Origin: JANQQZ01 sp039187315 | GTDB taxonomy: Bacteria > Planctomycetota > Phycisphaerae > Phycisphaerales > UBA1924 | NCBI GenBank assembly: GCA_039187315.1 | Contig: JBCCZQ010000050.1 | Location: forward strand, 1-24,184 | Direction of reading: 5' to 3' | Length of the DNA: 24,184 nucleotides | Shown here: piece after piece, positions 8,247 to 15,791 of the stretch | How the letters are laid out: each line of letters starts with the position of its first letter | Numbering within the stretch: the first letter of the stretch is position 1 | Position numbers and translations under genes: made by a program | Notes under the pieces: generated by a model | Told to the model about the DNA's origin: nothing | The model's database searches: none | Seen by the model: the letters and a program-made list of their open reading frames with translations, nothing else

Positions 8247-8314
8247 GCGATGGGTCTCCCTTCTTCAGCACCCGGGCGGGCGCGATGTCAACCGGTGCGG
8301 TGCGGCAAGCCGCC

Positions 8315-10390
8315 TTACTCGTCCTCGTCGACCGGGAAGTCGACGATCTCCGTCTCTGGCTCCTCGACGGCTTCGGCGGGCTCGGAAGGCTCGGACGGCT
8401 CGCTCGTCGCGTCCGCTTCGTCCCAGGCTTCCCAGCCATTGACGGGCTCGTCAGAGGGTGACACCGGCTCTTCCGCTGCGGGAGCGGGCTCGGCGAAGAT
8501 GCCCTCGAGCATCGAGCGGTCCGGCGTCTGGCCGGGCACGCCGCGGAGCGTCAGCGAAGTAGCATCGGTGTTCTGCTCGGAGTCCTTCCTGAGGATCGCC
8601 TCGAGCTCGCCGTCGATGATCTCCTGCAGCACGCTGCGGTGCGGGTTCTTGCTCTGCACCCCGACGAGCCGCTCACGCATCTGGATCGCATCCGGCTGGT
8701 TCGGGTTGAGGTTCAGCGACTGCTGGATCTTGAACAGGGCACGCTTGTAGTTGCCCTGGACGAACAGGCGCTCGGCCTCGAGGTTGTACATCGCCGTCAG
8801 ACGCTCGCGGCTCCAGGGCAGCAGGCCCTTGCGCACGCCGGTCTTGACACGCTCGATCGTGGCCGTCGCGCGGTCGGCCTGATCGATCAGGACCTGATCG
8901 TTGACGATCGTCGGCTTGATCAGGAAGACGATCTCCTGACGCTCAGTCGCGTCGTCGTGACCCCGGAACGGTGCGCCGAGGATCGGGATGTCGCCGATGA
9001 AGGGAATCTGGCGTCGGGTGACGGATGTGGACTCCCGGAACAGGCCGCCGAGCACGACCGTCTGGCCGTCGCGGACCATGACGTTGGTGACGAGTTCGTT
9101 GGTCAGCTCGTCTGGAATCGTGACCGCAGCGCCGCCCGAATCGGTCACGGTCCGGATCTCAGCGGACGAAACCTGGGGCTTGAGCTCCATGCGGATGAAG
9201 CCGTCATCCGAGACAAACGGGCGGATGTAGAGCTGAGTACCGGTATCGAGGAACTCGACCGTCTGGGTCGTCGCCGTCTCGGTCGAGGTCGTGCTGAGAT
9301 AGCCGACCTTTTCACCGACGAGCACACGGGCGGACTGACGGTTGAGCGTCAGGATCTTCGGCGTCGAGAGCACGGTCAGATCCGTCACTTCATCGAGCAG
9401 CCGGAGGAAGACGGCGATATCACCCGAGACCACGCCTGCGCGGAACGTCGCCGAGCCCGAGGTGTTGCCCGCGGTCGAGGTGGCGCCGCCGCCGTTGCCG
9501 TCGGCCGGTGTCGCGACGGGCGTCTCGGCCCCTCCGACGATCGTGCCGCTCTGGCCATCGATCAGACCCGGGATGACGCCGAGCGGACCGCCCGAGCCGA
9601 TGAAATCGCTGAAGTCCAGATCATCGATGATCGAGAAATCGACGCCGAACGCGTTCGCCTCGTTCAGCGCGGTCTGGAGGATCGTGGCCTCGACCAGCAC
9701 CTGCGAAGGACGGGTATCGATCTTCTCGATCATGACCAGGATCGAGTCGACAGTCTCCTCGTAGTCGGTCACGACAACGGTCGCCACGCCGGCGTAGTCT
9801 TCTGCACCGGTCGGGTTCTCGCCCGGGATGCTGAAGGCGCCGACCTCGGGGCTGATCGTGATCGAGCCGATATCACTGAGCATCGGCTCGACAAACGCTT
9901 GCACATCGATCGCCGAGATGTAGTTGAGCGTGACGACCTCGCTCTTGCGAGCCCGTGTGGCCTCTTCGATCTGTGCGATCTCTTCGAGTCCGTAGACGTA
10001 GATAAAGTTGCCGCGCTCGATGTAGCCATATCCGTTGACGTTGAGGATGGCGTCGAGCGCCTCGTAGAACGTGACACCGAAGAAGTTGGCTGTGACACGA
10101 CCGGCTACGCTCTGCCCGGTCACGATGTTCTTCTGCGCCTGCAGACCCAGGAGCTGGAGGACGGTGTTGAGGTCCTCGTCGTTGACGAACAGCTCGGTGA
10201 TGAGGTTCTCGTCAACGTTGACGCGCCCGCCGGGCTCGTTGAGCTCGGGCTGATCGTCCTGAGCCGCTGCGGCACCGACGTACCCGAGACTCGTCCCGGC
10301 CAGGACGCACATCGCGGCTGCGGCTCGCGCCGCCCATCGGGCAAGGCCGGAACCCGCAAACCCACGTCCAGTGTTCCGCTCGTCGTGCAT
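8315..10390 (-). CDS. Type II/IV secretin (GspD/PilQ family)
   Basis: Outer-membrane multimeric channel through which a pseudopilus, pilus or secreted protein passes; 691 aa. A signal peptide covers residues 1-43 (cut near AAAAQ). An N0/STN-like domain lies at about 61-135 (ELFVNDEDLNTVLQLLGLQ), an N1/KH-like domain at about 150-230, and the secretin beta-barrel at about 231-495 with STPKILTLNRQSARVLVG (342-359), VVLGGLFRESTSV (445-457) and QIPFIGDIPILGAPF (461-475). Beyond it is an unusual tail: a TPR-like helical pair (535-575) and an acidic Pro/Glu/Asp-rich stretch (630-691). ATG at 10390 is chosen because GAGGGG lies 7 nt upstream; an upstream ATG at 10432 has no such site. Residues 286-316 hold a Gly/Thr/Ala-rich insertion. 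The 191 bp between this gene and the next ORF upstream show nothing definite. Confidence 0.95.
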   Translation of the reverse strand: MHDERNTGRGFAGSGLARWAARAAAAMCVLAGTSLGYVGAAAAQDDQPELNEPGGRVNVDENLITELFVNDEDLNTVLQLLGLQAQKNIVTGQSVAGRVTANFFGVTFYEALDAILNVNGYGYIERGNFIYVYGLEEIAQIEEATRARKSEVVTLNYISAIDVQAFVEPMLSDIGSITISPEVGAFSIPGENPTGAEDYAGVATVVVTDYEETVDSILVMIEKIDTRPSQVLVEATILQTALNEANAFGVDFSIIDDLDFSDFIGSGGPLGVIPGLIDGQSGTIVGGAETPVATPADGNGGGATSTAGNTSGSATFRAGVVSGDIAVFLRLLDEVTDLTVLSTPKILTLNRQSARVLVGEKVGYLSTTSTETATTQTVEFLDTGTQLYIRPFVSDDGFIRMELKPQVSSAEIRTVTDSGGAAVTIPDELTNELVTNVMVRDGQTVVLGGLFRESTSVTRRQIPFIGDIPILGAPFRGHDDATERQEIVFLIKPTIVNDQVLIDQADRATATIERVKTGVRKGLLPWSRERLTAMYNLEAERLFVQGNYKRALFKIQQSLNLNPNQPDAIQMRERLVGVQSKNPHRSVLQEIIDGELEAILRKDSEQNTDATSLTLRGVPGQTPDRSMLEGIFAEPAPAAEEPVSPSDEPVNGWEAWDEADATSEPSEPSEPAEAVEEPETEIVDFPVDEDE

Positions 10391-10581
10391 CGTCGGTCCC
10401 CTCGTCGCCGCTCTAACTCCGCGGCGAGACATTCAGGCATCGCTCTCGGTCTCAGGGACGCCCAACTGCGGCCGCGAGACACCCCCACGGTCGTCGTGAT
10501 TCCGCACCGACTTGCGTCGAGATCGCATTTCTTTGGCAAGATGGGCGGGCTGCGCCGATGCGCGAAAAACTCACACCTGGA

Positions 10582-10803
10582 TCAGGGGGAGGACTCGGAC
10601 GACCGTGTGTTGTCGTCGAGCTTCGCGCGCTCCGCGTCCTCTGGCTGGGCTTTCGGAACCGCGTACGCCATCCGCGGAACATCCGAAACAAACCGAAGCT
10701 TGCCCCACAGCGCCAGCGCGATCAGACCGCCGACCAAGCCGGTTATCCAAACGGCCTGTCGATGCCGTGCCCTCGGCTGCCCCGGTTGCCGTTCCATCGC
10801 CAC
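10582..10803 (-). CDS. Small single-pass membrane protein in the secretin operon (73 aa)
   Basis: Not recognised. A short basic N-terminus is followed by one hydrophobic helix (AVWITGLVGGLIALALWGKL, about 17-36) and a polar tail of about 37 residues rich in charged residues and serine, predicted outside the cytoplasm. The start is GTG at 10803 or, two codons later, ATG at 10797; a G-rich stretch lies just upstream. It sits 28 bp after the GspH-like gene and upstream of the secretin, all on one strand, so its membership of the operon is likely. Position and topology recall the small bitopic proteins that bridge platform and secretin (GspC, PilP types), but no homology is visible. Confidence 0.55.
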   Translation of the reverse strand: MAMERQPGQPRARHRQAVWITGLVGGLIALALWGKLRFVSDVPRMAYAVPKAQPEDAERAKLDDNTRSSESSP

Positions 10804-10831
10804 GCCCCCACGCGACGCGTTGCACGCGCCG

Positions 10832-11362
10832 TTACTCCCGCTGCACGGTCACCCGGCCGGTGTACGGCTCAACACGCAGGCGGAACCTCGTCCCATCGTC
10901 ACCGCCGACCACAAGGTTGCCGCCGCTCGAGGGCGTCTCAGAGGTCAGTCCGGCGACCGGGCCGCCGAGCTCGTCGAAGACGAGGAACTCCTCGCCGTCG
11001 AACTCGGCCGAGATCAGCTGGGCCGCCCCGCCGCTGAGATCATCGAGACTGACCAGGAAACGCTGGTCCGGCCCGTCGATGCGGTACATCGCATCGGCGT
11101 CGAAGTCGAGCTCATCGCTGTTGACCTCAGCGATCCAGTAGCCGTTCGAATCTGGGTCGAACACGACCGCGCGGCGTTGCTGGTAGGCCAGCGCATCGCT
11201 CTGGGCGAACATGATGTCCGATGCTAAGGCACGAACCGCAGTCTGCACCCGCAGCGGCTCGGAGCCACGCAGATTGGGCGCGACGACAGCGGCCGTGATG
11301 CCCAGCAGAACGATCACGATCATCAGCTCGAGCAGTGTGTAGGCGCGACGACGGTGCATCAT
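10832..11362 (-). CDS. GspH/FimT-like minor pseudopilin
   Basis: 176-aa prepilin-like protein. The leader MMHRRRA is followed by YTLLELMIVIVLLGI, a class III prepilin signal with Ala at -1, Tyr at +1 and the essential Glu at +5; a prepilin peptidase would cut after residue 7. The remainder, with ALASDIMFAQSDALAYQQRRAVVF, resembles GspH/FimT, where this helix-strand unit follows the N-terminal helix. Minor pseudopilins prime or cap the pseudopilus. ATG at 11362 follows a GAGGAAGGGG purine tract; a second ATG comes directly after it. It lies 38 bp after the 109-aa membrane protein gene. The C-terminus (RVEPYTGRVTVQRE) is a typical pseudopilin ending. Confidence 0.88.
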   Translation of the reverse strand: MMHRRRAYTLLELMIVIVLLGITAAVVAPNLRGSEPLRVQTAVRALASDIMFAQSDALAYQQRRAVVFDPDSNGYWIAEVNSDELDFDADAMYRIDGPDQRFLVSLDDLSGGAAQLISAEFDGEEFLVFDELGGPVAGLTSETPSSGGNLVVGGDDGTRFRLRVEPYTGRVTVQRE

Positions 11363-11400
11363 GTGCGAGCCCCTTCCTCACCACCGAGTGACGAGCCGCA

Positions 11401-11730
11401 TCAGTCGCCCTGCGGCTCCGGACGCGGGAAGTTCGTGACCTTGACCTCGAGCGGGCCGCTGAGCCGGCGCTCGAGCGATGTCACAGCTTGGTTCAGACCC
11501 TGGAGCTGCTTGAGCATCGCCGAACGCTGTGTGGCCGGGTTGACCAGCGTCGGCACATCGCGGCCCGAGGTGCTCCGCTCCGGCTGGATGATGGCTTCCG
11601 ATGCGGTCGCCGCCGGGGGTTGCAGTCGGACAAACATGTCGGCCGCCAGCAGCACCGCCACCGCGGTCAGCAGCGCCGTGTGCGTCCGACCCGATGACCT
11701 CGATGATTCGCGCGTGTTCATGCGTTCCAT
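11401..11730 (-). CDS. Small single-pass membrane protein with short coiled coil (109 aa)
   Basis: Not recognised. A polar Ser/Arg-rich N-terminus of about 17 residues leads into one hydrophobic helix (TALLTAVAVLLAADMFV, about 18-34), then an extracytoplasmic part with a predicted amphipathic helix (MLKQLQGLNQAVTSLERRL, about 72-90) that could form a coiled coil, and a short strand-like end. The start at 11730 is chosen because GAGGG lies 6 nt upstream; an extension to 11787 looks non-coding. It lies between the major pseudopilin and the GspH-like gene on the same strand. Topology (N-in, C-out) and size resemble PilN/PilO/GspM-like or GspC-like connectors in miniature, but this is inference from position only. 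Confidence 0.65.
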   Translation of the reverse strand: MERMNTRESSRSSGRTHTALLTAVAVLLAADMFVRLQPPAATASEAIIQPERSTSGRDVPTLVNPATQRSAMLKQLQGLNQAVTSLERRLSGPLEVKVTNFPRPEPQGD

Positions 11731-11793
11731 GTCGGTCCCTCGGGTCGGCAACTGGAGGCAGGGGCCGACGATCTGCTGCGTTCTCACAAGACA

Positions 11794-11817
11794 CGGCCGG
11801 CCCGTCAGGACCGGCCG
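11794..11817 (-). terminator. Strong hairpin after the major pseudopilin (attenuator or mRNA-end stabiliser)
   Basis: On the minus strand, CGGCCGGTCC pairs with GGGCCGGCCG (one U-G wobble) around a UGAC tetraloop, 27 nt after the pseudopilin stop. It is followed by TGTCTTGTG, a weak T tract. It probably terminates part of the transcription or protects the abundant pilin mRNA, setting a pilin excess over the downstream genes. Confidence 0.5.
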
Positions 11818-11843
11818 CGCGCTGATTCGTCAGGTACGCTCGA

Positions 11844-12305
11844 TCAGAACGACCACTCGTCGTTGCCGTCCTGGGCGTAGTCCTCGTTGAAGCCGATGGC
11901 CCAGATCTCGCCGGTGGTCTGGTTGTACCACCAACCGCCGGTGGCCGGGTCCGCGGCCGTCGTGTTGTCAAGGCCGGTCTGGCCCGAGTCGGCGGTGTCA
12001 ACGACGACTGCCGAGTTCGAGCGAGGGTTGACCGGTGGGGCCTGGATGAGCTGATCGTCGATCATCGGGGCCCAGCCGAGATCCGGATCGGCGTTGGCAA
12101 GGACGGGGAAGTCGCCATCGTTCTGAGCCGCAAAGAGCTGGATCTGCGTGCGGAGCGTACGGAGCTGAGTCTCCGTGTTGCCCGTCTGCGCCTGCTCGGC
12201 AGCGTCAACAAACTGAGGGACGACGACCGCGGCCAGAATGCCGAGGATCACGACAACAATCAGGATTTCAACCAGGGTGAACGCGCGCTTGATTCGTGCT
12301 CTCAT
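11844..12305 (-). CDS. Major pseudopilin, GspG-like (prepilin-type)
   Basis: 153-aa prepilin. The leader MRARIKRA is cut before FTLVEILIVVVILGILAAVV, with Ala at -1, Phe at +1 and Glu at +5. Helix 1 continues through VPQFVDAAEQAQTGNTETQLRTLRTQIQLF. The C-terminal region includes GGWWYNQTTGEIWA, the short beta motif typical of GspG-type major pseudopilins. It should polymerise into the pseudopilus or pilus that works with the secretin downstream. The ribosome binding site is the best in the window: TAGGAGG, 8 nt before the ATG, fitting high expression. A perfect 10-bp palindrome GCACCGGTGC (12323-12332) lies just upstream of it. First gene of the envelope operon. No clear promoter was found in the roughly 200 bp upstream. 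Confidence 0.92.
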   Translation of the reverse strand: MRARIKRAFTLVEILIVVVILGILAAVVVPQFVDAAEQAQTGNTETQLRTLRTQIQLFAAQNDGDFPVLANADPDLGWAPMIDDQLIQAPPVNPRSNSAVVVDTADSGQTGLDNTTAADPATGGWWYNQTTGEIWAIGFNEDYAQDGNDEWSF

Positions 12306-12523
12306 GAGCCTTGCCTCCTAATGCACCGGTGCCCATGCCTTCGGACGGGCTCCTCCCATTGCCCCCGGTTCGACGGGACCACCCCGATCAACCGGTGCCC
12401 CGAGCCGGCCCGTCGCTCGGGTCGCCCTCACGGCACACACTGCATCGGAAACATCTCGCAGGCCTTCGACCCATCGACGCACACGAACACGCGCCCGAGG
12501 CCGTCTGTAGGGGCTGCGCGCGT

Positions 12524-12556
12524 AAGAAAAGCCCCGAACGCGGTCATCCGGGGCTC
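12524..12556 (-). terminator. Rho-independent terminator of the HEAT-repeat gene
   Basis: Minus-strand AGCCCCG pairs with CGGGGCT (complements of 12549-12555 and 12530-12536) across a 12-nt loop, followed directly by TTTTCTT. It lies 40 bp past the HEAT-repeat stop and separates that gene from the pseudopilin operon. The rest of the 290-bp gap holds only the pseudopilin leader. Confidence 0.75.
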
Positions 12557-12595
12557 GGAGCAACTTATCTGGACGACGATACGGGCGTGAGCGGC

Positions 12596-14770
12596 TCAGC
12601 CGTTGGCCAAGATCAGCCGGACGAGATCCCGCTGCGGGATGCCGAGCGCGCCGATCACGGATGCAGCCGCGGTCGCTTCCTCGTCGCTGCCGCTCGCCGC
12701 GAGTTCCAGCAGCCGCTCAATCGCAGGCGGATCGAGCAGATTGCCGTGCCGCCTGGCCGATGCTGCGAGCGTGTCGAGCAATGCGACGCGATCGGTCCCC
12801 ACCGCTTCGAACGCCGCCTGAGCGAGCGAACCTTGCGCATCCGGCCGGCCGATCATCCCGAGCACATCGGCGATCTCCAGGCGGATCGGACCCTGGGCCT
12901 CGGCCAATGCCTCGATGAGGCTGACCGATGCTTCCGTTACGTTGAGGACCGTCCCGCTGCCAGCGATCGCCAGCTCGCGGAGCGTGCGAACCGAGCGTTC
13001 GGCATACTCGATCGCCTCGGCCTCACTAATCTCTCCGGCGGCCGCGTCACGGATCAGCGCCGAAAGCGTCTCACCGATGCCCTGCTCACCGATGCCGATC
13101 GAACGGACGGCGACCGCGACATCGCCACCATACGTACGCCGGAGCCTCGGCAGCTCATCGGTGGGCGCGAGTGCCAACAGCGGCGCCGCCGCGAGGCGTG
13201 GCTCGGCACGGACCTGACCGATAAGCCCGAGCGTCGCGTCGTCGCCCGCCTGGATCATCACAAAATCAATGCCCGGCGTTGCGATCATCGGCTCGTAGAC
13301 CTCGGCCACGTTCCGTCCGAACGGGAGCACCGTATAGCCGGCCGTCTCAAGAACGCGGCGGTACGAGCCGTAGGTTTCTGTATCCTGCGCTAGCACTACG
13401 GCGTACTTCTGACCGGAGAAACGTAGTGCGCTCGTCAGCGTTGGGATCACGCGCTCGGAGCCTGCAAACGGGCTCGCGGGCAGGCTGGCAGCGATGGCCA
13501 GGGCCGCGTCGTACTGCACGCGTCGGCTCGGATAGCCGAGCGCATCGCTCAGCGGACCCGCCCGACCCCCGCGGTCCCAGATCTGATTGGGACCCGCGGT
13601 CCGCTGAATCGCATCCACCGCCCGCTGAGCGAGAGGGGTATCTCGGTCTCCGAGTGCACGATCCAGGACCGACTCGCCCACGCCCGGGCCTGAGAGCGTG
13701 GCGTAATAGAGCGCCTCACGCATCGAGGGCGGATACGCCGGGTTGTCATAGCCGGCCGGCTCGTCGATCTCACGGCTGAAGTTCGCCGCGACCCACAGCC
13801 CGACGGCCGAGTCACGCCTGGCACCCAATTCCATTGCACGCCCGGCGTGCTGCATCGCCATAGCCTCGTGGAAGACCGAGGAATCGATCGCCGTCGGGAT
13901 CAGCCCGATCGCTGGGTCGTACGACCAGAGCAGCTGGACATCTTCGCCCGGGAAGGCCGTCAGGTCCTCACGCTCGTTGTAGTAGCCTTCGGCGAGCGCG
14001 AGGTAGAGCGCTGCCGGCTCACCCGCGGGGGCCTCGAGACGCTGCAGCGCCTGGATGGCGGCGTTGCGGACAGCGTCGTTCTCGGTGCGCGTCCTGACCT
14101 CGGCCAGCGCTGGAGCGGCAGCCTTGTAGCCCAGCCGCCCGAGGATCGAAGCGATCAGCTCCTGCGAAGCGGGGTCGACTTCCAAGATCGCCGTCGTTAG
14201 AGGGACCACCGGCGAGCGGCCCGACTCGGTCAGCAGGCGCTCGACCTCGGTCCGCAGGGTCAGATCCCGCCGCTGGAGCAGCGCATCGAGCAGCTGGGGC
14301 AACGCGTACTCACCGGCGGCCTTGAGCCGATCCCGCGCAAACAGCTTGGCGCGGAGCGTGCCGGTCAGGCCATCGATGTTCTTGGCGATCTCATCCGGGT
14401 CCCGGGCCCGCTGAAGCCGCGCGGTCTCGAGGGTCCGGAACAGCCTCGCCGCGGTCGGCTCGAGCGCCGTCCTGCGGAGCGCCCGCCCGAGGGCCTGCTC
14501 GAGCTCATCGGTCATCCGCTCTCGCTCGACAACATCGAGCAGCTCGAGCGGCGTGATGCCGCGGGCCATCAGCTCCTCGGCCTTGAGCAGGGCCGCGTCA
14601 TCGCGGTTGATGTTCACAAAGAAGATGAAGTCGCGGAGCTCGTCATCGATCGCGGGCTGGCTGTCTGCTTGCGCGTGCACAGGAACCGCCGCAAGAGCAG
14701 CCGCCATCACCACCGCCGAGAGCACGCACCGGCTAAGGCCCATCCGGTCCAGGATCGTCCGAGACTTCAT
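12596..14770 (-). CDS. Sec-exported HEAT-repeat protein with a receiver-like region
   Basis: 724-aa exported protein of unknown function. Residues 1-33 are a Sec signal peptide (cut near VHA-QA). The N-terminal part is helical; around residues 195-270 HEAT-like repeats appear (YALPQLLDALLQRRD, ASILGRLGYKAAAPALAEV) and more occur near the C-terminus (LEIADVLGMIGRPDAQGSLA). Between them, about 450-560, lies a segment that follows a CheY-like alpha/beta order (KYAVVLAQDTETY, then a helix, YTVLPFG, DFVMIQAG, APLLALAPTDE) but lacks the phosphorylatable Asp (Gln in its place) and the conserved Lys. ATG at 14770 is chosen over the 67-residue extension because GAGGA lies about 8 nt upstream and the signal peptide follows at once. 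It ends in a good terminator. Proximity to the pilus operon is suggestive only. Confidence 0.8.
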   Translation of the reverse strand: MKSRTILDRMGLSRCVLSAVVMAAALAAVPVHAQADSQPAIDDELRDFIFFVNINRDDAALLKAEELMARGITPLELLDVVERERMTDELEQALGRALRRTALEPTAARLFRTLETARLQRARDPDEIAKNIDGLTGTLRAKLFARDRLKAAGEYALPQLLDALLQRRDLTLRTEVERLLTESGRSPVVPLTTAILEVDPASQELIASILGRLGYKAAAPALAEVRTRTENDAVRNAAIQALQRLEAPAGEPAALYLALAEGYYNEREDLTAFPGEDVQLLWSYDPAIGLIPTAIDSSVFHEAMAMQHAGRAMELGARRDSAVGLWVAANFSREIDEPAGYDNPAYPPSMREALYYATLSGPGVGESVLDRALGDRDTPLAQRAVDAIQRTAGPNQIWDRGGRAGPLSDALGYPSRRVQYDAALAIAASLPASPFAGSERVIPTLTSALRFSGQKYAVVLAQDTETYGSYRRVLETAGYTVLPFGRNVAEVYEPMIATPGIDFVMIQAGDDATLGLIGQVRAEPRLAAAPLLALAPTDELPRLRRTYGGDVAVAVRSIGIGEQGIGETLSALIRDAAAGEISEAEAIEYAERSVRTLRELAIAGSGTVLNVTEASVSLIEALAEAQGPIRLEIADVLGMIGRPDAQGSLAQAAFEAVGTDRVALLDTLAASARRHGNLLDPPAIERLLELAASGSDEEATAAASVIGALGIPQRDLVRLILANG

Positions 14771-14969
14771 CCGCCATTCCTCTCTACACATCGATCGACC
14801 CGTCGATTCGCTGAGCGGCCCCGCACACTTCCATCGGGCACGGTCCGCACGCGATCGGCTTCGGATCGGCCACCCGAACAAGCCGCCCGGACACGCCAGA
14901 CGGGTTCTCGGACCTCGCCACTCCTTCGGCCCTCGCTGCCCGCCATCACCCCACCGGCGGAGCGTAGGC

Positions 14970-14999
14970 AAGGTAGCCGACAGCCGCCCCGGGCGTCAA
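14970..14999 (-). promoter_or_regulatory. Candidate sigma-70 promoter of the HEAT-repeat gene
   Basis: Minus-strand TTGACG (14999-14994), an 18-bp spacer and TACCTT (14975-14970) make a good -35/-10 pair. It predicts a leader of about 190 nt before the ATG at 14770. No other comparable pair is seen in the 409-bp divergent gap (14771-15179). Confidence 0.45.
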
Positions 15000-15121
15000 T
15001 CGCCGCGAACCGGACCGAGCAGAACCCGACGGACGGCAAACACAGCCGCATTCTCCGCATGGACGGATCAAGTCAACCCAGGGATGGCCCGATGCGAGCA
15101 ACAAGGTGCGGTCGACCGGGT

Positions 15122-15160
15122 CGTGTGGCACACGCCGCGCCACTGCTGGGGCTGAGCCCC
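15122..15160 (+). promoter_or_regulatory. Two palindromes upstream of the HTH-receiver gene (candidate operators)
   Basis: CGTGTGGCACACG (15122-15134) is a perfect dyad with a one-base centre. GGGGCTGAGCCCC (15148-15160) pairs five bases around TGA and lies directly before the GAGGA ribosome binding site (15165-15169). Either could be an autoregulatory site for the DNA-binding protein encoded next, or a translational hairpin. The plus strand from 15001 to here contains no TA dinucleotide, so the promoter must lie further upstream or be atypical. Confidence 0.4.
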
Positions 15161-15179
15161 AAGCCGAGGAATCAGTTCC

Positions 15180-15761
15180 ATGCCGATCGACAAGGACGTT
15201 CTGACGACTGGAGAGGTCGCCAAGATCTGCAACGTGGCCCCGCGCACGGTCTCCAAGTGGTTCGATTCCGGCCAGCTCAAGGGCTACCGGATCCCAGGCT
15301 CCAAGGACCGACGCATCCCCGTCCCGGAGCTCATCAAGTTCATGAAGTCCCACGGCATCCCTATGGACGGGATCACCGGGGGTCGCACCCGCGTGCTCAT
15401 CGTTGACGATGAAGCCGAGGTCGTCACCACGCTCCGCGATGTCCTCATCGAGCGGACCAGCTACGACGTCCGCGTCGCAGGTACCGGCTTCGAGGCCGGC
15501 GTCGAGTGCGAACGCTTCCGCCCGCACGTCCTGCTTATCGACATGCACCTGGGCGACAACAACGACTCCGAGCAGCTCGCCCGCCACGTCCTGGGCTCCG
15601 AGAACCTGTCGATGACCAAGATCATCGCCATGTCCGGCCGCCTGACCGACGGCCAGGCCGCCGCCCTGACCAACCGCGGCTTCGAAGGCTTTCTCCGCAA
15701 GCCCTTCCAGGTCCGCCAGGTCGTCGAGTCCATCGAAGCCGCGACGGCGATGGTGTACTGA
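15180..15761 (+). CDS. Response regulator with N-terminal MerR/excisionase-type HTH and C-terminal receiver
   Basis: 193-aa DNA-binding response regulator with reversed domain order. Residues 8-58 are an excisionase/MerR-like winged helix (LTTGEVAKICNVAPRTVSKW, then GYRIPGSKDRRIP forming the wing). Residues 70-190 are a CheY-like receiver with the acidic pair D76-D77 (VLIVDDE), phospho-acceptor D121 (LLIDMHLGD), S152 (IIAMSGR) and K174 (FLRKPF), so all catalytic positions are intact. Phosphorylation by an unidentified histidine kinase should control DNA binding. GAGGA precedes the ATG by about 10 nt. No kinase gene is adjacent. Most response regulators carry the receiver first; this order is known in planctomycete-type proteins, but targets are unknown. 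It is not a phage excisionase: no integrase or att site is seen. Confidence 0.88.
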   Translation: MPIDKDVLTTGEVAKICNVAPRTVSKWFDSGQLKGYRIPGSKDRRIPVPELIKFMKSHGIPMDGITGGRTRVLIVDDEAEVVTTLRDVLIERTSYDVRVAGTGFEAGVECERFRPHVLLIDMHLGDNNDSEQLARHVLGSENLSMTKIIAMSGRLTDGQAAALTNRGFEGFLRKPFQVRQVVESIEAATAMVY

Positions 15762-15780
15762 GCTAACACCGCCACAGACA

Positions 15781-15786
15781 TAGCAT
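15781..15786 (+). promoter_or_regulatory. -10 element TAGCAT for leaderless 117-aa gene
   Basis: TAGCAT ends 5 nt before the ATG at 15792, with no ribosome binding site. It matches the recurrent leaderless pattern and supports the reality of the short gene that follows. Confidence 0.5.
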
Positions 15787-15791
15787 TCGAG

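Noticed and set aside
6837..11227. Long plus-strand open frames (637 aa and 862 aa) opposite the TPR lipoprotein and secretin
   Set aside because: They are antisense shadows of clear minus-strand genes with recognisable domains; long stop-free antisense frames are common in GC-rich coding DNA and the translations show no domain.
12333..12523. Sigma-54 promoter or c-di-GMP riboswitch upstream of the pseudopilin
   Set aside because: A GGCAC is followed by TTG at the wrong distance (3 instead of 5 nt) and the GC of the -12 is missing; no GEMM-type conserved segments were found.
12311..13393. 360-aa plus-strand open frame over the HEAT-repeat gene and terminator
   Set aside because: It crosses an intergenic terminator and is antisense to the HEAT-repeat gene; its translation is Arg/Asp-rich low-complexity typical of a shadow frame.
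14771..14971. 67-residue N-terminal extension of the HEAT-repeat protein
   Set aside because: It is Arg/Gly/Pro-rich and would bury the signal peptide; the ATG at 14770 has a Shine-Dalgarno and the signal sequence follows at once.
15180..15761. Phage excisionase and an integration site next to it
   Set aside because: The excisionase-like HTH is fused to an intact receiver domain; there is no integrase, direct repeat or other phage gene in the window.
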